A model generated the notes under the pieces. The model did no database searches, was not told the DNA's origin, and saw nothing but the letters and a program-made list of their open reading frames with translations. DNA of 64,000 nt from Sphagnum compactum (Eukaryota; Bryophyta; Sphagnopsida; Sphagnales), in NCBI GenBank assembly GCA_965153455.1, contig OZ234495.1:11962875-12026874 (forward strand). The letters run 5' to 3'. This document shows, one piece after another, positions 62,640 through 64,000 of this stretch (its first letter is position 1; the number at the start of each line of letters is the position of its first letter). The position numbers were made by a program, and so were the translations under genes.

Positions 62640-64000
62640 CCACAATATTAATGTTTCTAATCCCACGTAGTAATGGGTTTCAAAATGTAAACAATACTAA
62701 GCTACATAATGAGTATGCTGGTGGCATGCATTATAATAAACATATTGTGTTTTGGGCTAATAATTCATCTGACACATGTTGAGTTTTAAATATTTCTAAC
62801 AACATTGAAAACCTTTTGAGGAAGGCAAACATACATGAATTTGGTAATGAATGAAATGATAAAAAGAGAAGTAAAGGTTCATGTGAGATTTGGGTCCTAG
62901 ATCATGTTGCAAAAAAAATCTTATGATATTTTATATTGTAATGCACTTTGTGTATTGATGTGCATGTGGTGGTGATGGCAGGTGTGTGATAAATTCATGT
63001 CAAGGAAAAAAACTTACAAAATCTACAACATGATTTTGAGAATTAAACAACATCAATATGCCAACATCTACTTATCCTAAACCTTTTAATCTAAATGATT
63101 TTGAAAAAATGTATTGGAAATTGCAAGTCTAATGGTTAATATTAATTTTTGGTATTGTGAATCAAATATGTCCAAGTGATTATTGCAAAATGGAAGTTGG
63201 TATTTATTTGTTTCCATTGTGTTTAATTCCATGATTTTTGGAACAATCTATTGATGTTGTGGTGCTTGGACATGTTTGGAAACACCAAAATGTTCATACA
63301 TGCATTGCAAATTGGAAACTTCCAATGAAAGTCAATGAACAATATTGTTTGATTTCAATGTAAAGCTAATGAAGACATTTTGGTCTTTAGTTTCATTCTT
63401 GATGTCATGTGATAGAGTAAAATTGTTTATGATCTTGATAAATGTTGTACTCATGACATTGAGAGTATGAGGTATGGATCAATATCCCTAATTACAATAT
63501 TTTCAACTGCCTTGGCATTGACAAAGATTTATAGAGTGGTTAAAAAAGTTTCATGAAGTTGTGACATCCATTGTTAACACATTATTTCATTTTAGTACAC
63601 CTCAAAACGCAACTCATCATGCAGTGAACATCTTCAATACTCCATTAAAAATATTGTGTTGTTTTAGTTCCAATTAATAGAATCAAGAACAAGGGTGAAA
63701 ACATTGTTTAAAAGTGCACAAGCTGCCATAACACAAAAAATTAAAAAAAAAGAAAAAGAAAATATGTGATAAAGAAATGGAATTTTTTTCCATTTTCATC
63801 CCATTTCCAACTTGTTTAGGTTTGAATAACTAGAGATATATTGAAAAAACTATTATTTAATAGATTTTTTTTGCAACATGAAAAAGGCAAACCCTCTTCA
63901 TCTTCAAATGCATAAAACTAACAATTGAGGACGGGTTTTTTCCTCTGTTCAAACTCTTTAGTATTTTCCATGGGTGATGGAAAATTTGTCATATACTATG
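62640..64000. other. Degraded region to the window end
   Basis: It contains only short open frames interrupted by stops in every phase. It may continue the decayed sequence at 62.2 kb. Nothing else is supported. Confidence 0.4.

Noticed and set aside
1-64000. CRISPR arrays, bacterial operons, phage or viral genes
   Set aside because: No direct-repeat/spacer arrays, no ribosome-binding-site-led gene strings and no viral replication or structural proteins were seen.

Overview
The window is nuclear DNA of a land plant. It is AT-rich, with spliced genes, GT-AG introns, a C-terminal KDEL ER-retention signal, a MIR166 hairpin, and short TTTAGGG telomere-type runs. The species cannot be named from the sequence. 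The MIR166 precursor excludes animals and fungi. The two larger genes (an amidohydrolase and a PH/INPP4-like protein) belong to families I do not associate with flowering plants, so a moss, lycophyte, fern or other non-flowering lineage is my inference.

Layout. 1-400: last exon and 3' UTR of a protein disulfide isomerase (+). 0.4-7.5 kb: AT-rich, no gene. 7.5-12.1 kb: a 67-bp tandem repeat running directly into a multi-exon + strand gene with an N-terminal PH domain and blocks resembling inositol polyphosphate 4-phosphatase (INPP4). 13.4-16.3 kb: a complete six-exon metal-dependent amidohydrolase (435 aa). 16.3-22 kb: non-coding, with a foldback MITE family and a short organelle-type 23S rRNA relic. 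22.1-23.05 kb: a MIR166 locus on the - strand with a TATA box. 23-64 kb: no confident protein-coding gene. This part holds MITEs, foldbacks, tRNA-like relics, two diverged copies of a retroelement-like repeat, minisatellites, long purine or pyrimidine tracts, CCTAGG-rich repeats and a few decayed ORFs.

The PDI, PH/INPP4-like and amidohydrolase genes lie head-to-tail on the + strand, but eukaryotic neighbours need not share function and no pathway links them. I found no new multi-gene system. The most interesting items are the MIR166 copy with an altered 5' end, the PH-INPP4-like gene with a repeat array copying its splice acceptor, the all-phase-0 amidohydrolase, and two unclassified hairpins (24.2 kb and 39.3 kb).
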